From Erigeron canadensis (Eukaryota; Streptophyta; Magnoliopsida; Asterales; Asteraceae): 64,000 bases of DNA. Below are positions 61,406 through 64,000 of this stretch, one piece after another. The stretch's first letter is position 1; every line of letters begins with the position of its first letter. Made by a program: the position numbers and the translations under genes. The stretch lies in contig NC_057767.1 of NCBI RefSeq assembly GCF_010389155.1, positions 28,429,295-28,493,294 of the forward strand. The letters are read 5' to 3'. The notes below the pieces were generated by a model. It did no database searches. It was not told where the DNA came from and saw only the letters and a program-made list of their open reading frames with translations.

Positions 61406-61807
61406 GAGCTAGCTATTTGGAATGAATTCTGTACCTAGCTTTATCCTAGGGACGAGTCATCCTTAGCCACTCGTCTATGCAGGGACGAATTCGATAGTTA
61501 AGTGTGTGTGGAGTGTTTAAGGGATTAGTGGTATAAATGGTGGGTCCTAGACTAGTCCTTGCATTGGGGATCTTTTATGGGATTAGTCTTGGTCCTTTGA
61601 GCTAGCTATTTGGAAAGAATCTACACCTAGCTTTATCCTAGGGACGAGTCATCCTTGTCACTCGTCTATGCAGGGACGAATTCTCGTTTATGGAGGGACG
61701 AATTCGATAGTTAAGTGTGTGTGGAGTGTGTAAGGGATTAGTGGTATAAATGGTGGGTCCTAGACTAGTCCTTGCATTGGGGATGTTTTATGGGATTAGT
61801 CTTGGTC
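61406..61807 (+). repeat. Duplicated ~193-209 bp unit behind the USE/TATA promoter (possible ncRNA)
   Basis: GAGCTAGCTATTTGGAA opens unit 1 at 61406, about where a U6-like start would fall, and unit 2 at 61599. Both contain CCTAGCTTTATCCTAGGGAC, a hairpin GACGAGT...ACTCGTC, GTGTGTGTGGAGTGT and CCTAGACTAGTCCTTGCATT. Unit 2 has an extra small duplication of GGGACGAATTC. T4 runs near 61572 and 61785 could be weak pol III stops. No open frame of interest. It is not U6 or any other RNA I recognise. Confidence 0.6.
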
Positions 61808-61953
61808 TTGTCTGATGTGGTGCTAATAGGGACTTGTCCTTCTAAGGGATAAGTCCCGGCGATGGGCAGCCCTAAGAGCTTCAAAACGCCCTTGATGGGC
61901 ACTATTAGTACATTATACAAGAATGAGAACTATTACTATCATTAAAAGTATAA

Positions 61954-62846
61954 AGGGACGTTTGGTTCACAGAATGTTTTTGAAGTTTTTGAAGGAATTT
62001 GAATCTGTCAAAGGAATTGGAATTTGAAAGAATTGAAAACTGAATGGATTGAAATTTGATGGAATTGGAATTTGAAGGAATTATAATTTGCATTTGTTTG
62101 GTTGGCCGGAATCAAATAGAATGGAATGGAATTCATAATATAAATAATAATAATAAAAATAATTAATAAATATATTTTCATAAAATTTTTAAGTTTTTTT
62201 AAATGTATATAAAATATTATTAGTTTTTATATATAATAAAAAAAACTATTATAATATTATAATTATATTTTTATAAAATAAATAACTATTTATTAATTAA
62301 TTATTTTATATAAACAAAAAATAAACTTTTATAAAATAGAAGTAAATTTATATAAAATACTGACTTATTGCTGATTAATAATATATATTAATTTTATAAT
62401 ATTAATAAATAATAATAATAATAATACAATTATATATTAATAATATTATATTTTTATATTATTATATAATATAAATAATAATAATAACTATTATTATAAT
62501 TTAATACAATAATAATAATAGTTAATAATAATAATTATTTTATTATTATTATTATAAATAATAGTAATAGAAAAATATAATATCTATTAAATAAAACATA
62601 ATAATAATTTTAAAAGTGTTAAATTGTGAATTCCATTGGAATTCAAAACTTTTCATCCAATTTGCCAAGGAATCTTGAATTCCTTCATATGGTGGAATTC
62701 AAAGGATTCCAATTCCAATTCTTTACGAACCAAACAAGTCATGGAATGGAATCTGAATTCCATTCTCTCAACCAAACAGGATATGGAATGGAATTCAAAT
62801 TCCAATTCCTTCGAATTCCAACGAATTCTGCGAACCAAACACCCCC
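61954..62846. mobile_element. Tourist-like element with long inverted ends, 893 bp
   Basis: Left end AGGGACGTTTGGTTCACAGAA and right end TTCTGCGAACCAAACACCCCC are inverted repeats, continuing as arms of roughly 180-200 bases full of GGAATT/GAATTCC words. TAA flanks both sides (61951-61953 and 62847-62849), fitting a PIF/Harbinger-type 3-bp duplication. The core (62140-62620) is almost only A and T. Open frames in the right arm (62626-62884) come from the repeated words and are not genes. Confidence 0.8.
62140..62620. repeat. A/T-only core of the Tourist element
   Basis: About 480 bases of ATT/AAT/TAT words with only a handful of G or C. It could be slippage-grown spacer or a second nested AT-rich insert; no ends can be defined inside it. 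Confidence 0.8.
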
Positions 62847-63044
62847 TAAGTTTTCTATTCATAGCCCTTAGGGATCTATGGTAAAGTGTTGTACATCGCA
62901 ATTAAAAATTATTTAAAGCACATGTTATCTTACGAGAAAATTAATTTTAGAAAATTTATTTTTATGTACGACATGCTACTTCTGTTAATGTAGCAAAATC
63001 CTTACAAATAAACAAAACTAATTGATACTCATCAAAACCATCAC

Positions 63045-63215
63045 CAAAATAGCCAAGTGGTCAACCGTGAGGTCTTGGATTTAAATCTCATGGGGTAACA
63101 TTTTAAAAGAGCAAGTAAAAAAGGTTCAAAAAAGGTGACATGGCCATGCAGTTAGGCCGCATACATCCTAGTTAGACTTGTCAACCCCACTTAACCCGAA
63201 CAAATTAAAAAAAAA
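63045..63215 (+). repeat. tRNA-derived SINE remnant
   Basis: AGCCAAGTGGTCAACCGTGAG (box A-like, about 63050) and TCTTGGATTTAAATCTC (box B-like, about 63073) are in SINE order. They are followed by a possible second piece, CATGGCCATGCAGTTAGGCC, and an A-rich run at 63206. Confidence 0.5.
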
Positions 63216-63224
63216 AAATTTGTG

Positions 63225-63396
63225 TTGGAGGTGGTACCAAAATTTTTTTAGGAAGGGGCAAAGTCAAAAACTTATGAAAAACAAATCCAGATAGGGGTAA
63301 AGTTTAAAAATTTATTACGAACATTTTAAAAATTCATGGTAAAATTTCAATATCAAGGGAGACAATGGCCCCTCCCCTTTTGGTACCACCTCTGCT
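63225..63396. mobile_element. MITE with 14-bp perfect inverted repeat
   Basis: AGGTGGTACCAAAA (63229-63242) is repeated inverted as TTTTGGTACCACCT (63378-63391), with outward similarity (GGAGGTGG against CAGAGGTGG). hAT-like ends, but no target duplication was recognised. Confidence 0.6.
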
Positions 63397-63452
63397 TGGC
63401 GTAGAAACCAGCTACCGGAAAGTACATGATACACACTAAATATATATAAATC

Positions 63453-63882
63453 TCTATCTCGGCTACATTATAAAACATTTTTTCCCTCAACTTTTTCAAC
63501 TTTAACTAAGTGAAAACCCCAAAATACCCCTATCACTTATTCATAATACCCTTAGAAGATATCTCAATCGCTTTTTTTTTCTGTCTGCTCAAATCTCAAC
63601 CACTTATTTTTCTTTCTCCTCCGTAAAATCATTTTATTGTTCTAATTCATTCAAAATCTTTTATCTCAAAAACCGTATATCGATAAATTATAAAAATTAC
63701 ATAGGTGTTCTTAAAATTTAATGTTCTTTCATTAGATATGTCATTCGATATACTTTTGACAAATTTTTAAATCCGAGGGCGGAGCCCGGCTAAAGCATTT
63801 GGCTATCACTCTATGACCTATTACCTTCTATGACCTATCACCTCACCATCTCACCATCGTAACGTGCAGTTACTTTGTCTCG
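63453..63882 (+). mobile_element. Helitron family A, copy 3
   Basis: Starts TCTATCTCGGCTACATTATA and ends near TACTTTGTCTCG followed by T (expected CTAG, one change). The body shares TCAAAATCTTTTATCTCA, ATCGATAAATTATAAAAATT and CTATGACCTAT words with the copies at 17110 and 17767. The hairpin is lost. Confidence 0.75.
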
Positions 63883-63908
63883 TATATCTATATATATATA
63901 TATATATA

Positions 63909-64000
63909 CAGGGACGGTTTTAGCATGGGGGCAAATGCCCCCATTCCAATTTTGGTACAATGTAATTTTTTTTATATAAATTCTAAAAAACTTAATCTAA
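63909..64000 (+). mobile_element. Left end of a transposon cut by the window edge
   Basis: CAGGGACGGTTTTAG followed by the hairpin GGGGGCAAATGCCCCC (63927-63942). The CAGGGACGG start resembles hAT-like or CACTA-like plant elements. It sits directly after a (TA)n run; the other end is outside the window. Confidence 0.45.

Noticed and set aside
62626..62901. Three overlapping ~80-codon frames near the right end
   Set aside because: They arise from GGAATTC word repeats in the inverted arm of the Tourist element.

Overview
The window is nuclear DNA from a flowering plant. It is AT-rich and gene-poor, with GT-AG introns, Helitrons, MITEs, hAT, Mutator-like and PIF/Harbinger elements, an LTR, and a few typical plant genes. 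The UGT76-type glycosyltransferases and the style of the repeats make a eudicot likely, and Asteraceae is my best guess. That family assignment is inference; no organellar or bacterial features are seen.

Five protein-coding loci can be supported. (1) A DUF3527-domain protein on the minus strand (two coding exons, 18841-21445), possibly with a separate 5' UTR exon near 23430-23560. (2) and (3) Two tandem, same-strand UDP-glycosyltransferases of the UGT76 type (46423-48438 and 51663-53716), each with one intron in the same phase at the same codon. (4) An intronless CTR/COPT copper transporter (55398-55820) with three GTACT motifs around its TATA box, which suggests SPL7-type copper control. (5) A split minus-strand gene whose last four exons (57537-59461) I rebuilt from splice phase; its function is unknown and its 5' end was not found. 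The 46-60 kb part is therefore the gene-bearing part of the window.

Most of the rest is transposon-derived. From left to right: a G-rich minisatellite (383-580); a Tourist MITE (2362-2504); a Helitron (3541-4217); a 2.5 kb Mutator-like element with long inverted ends and a perfect 9-bp target duplication (4977-7485); a Helitron with a perfect terminal hairpin (9899-11052); a decayed PIF/Harbinger transposase (12089-13613); a non-autonomous hAT (15532-15756); two adjacent copies of one Helitron family (17110-18159), with a third near the right end; a palindrome-rich element (23844-24330); a Helitron nested inside another Helitron of opposite orientation (26183-27825); another Helitron (28858-29333); a 2.4 kb LTR with tandem and palindromic arrays (34417-36835) preceded by a 30-bp tandem array; a hAT with perfect target duplication (38885-39101); fold-back MITEs (42.0-42.8 kb); a Helitron (43357-44013); a hAT inserted in an LTR-like sequence just behind the second UGT; a duplicated unit behind a U6-like USE/TATA promoter (61341-61807); and a long Tourist element with an almost pure A/T core (61954-62846).

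No gene set here clearly forms a new pathway. The two UGTs are a small tandem duplication that could serve specialised or hormone metabolism. The features most worth follow-up are the pol III-type promoter in front of a duplicated unit, the copper-response motif cluster, the unrecognised split gene, and the two-level repeat organisation inside the LTR.
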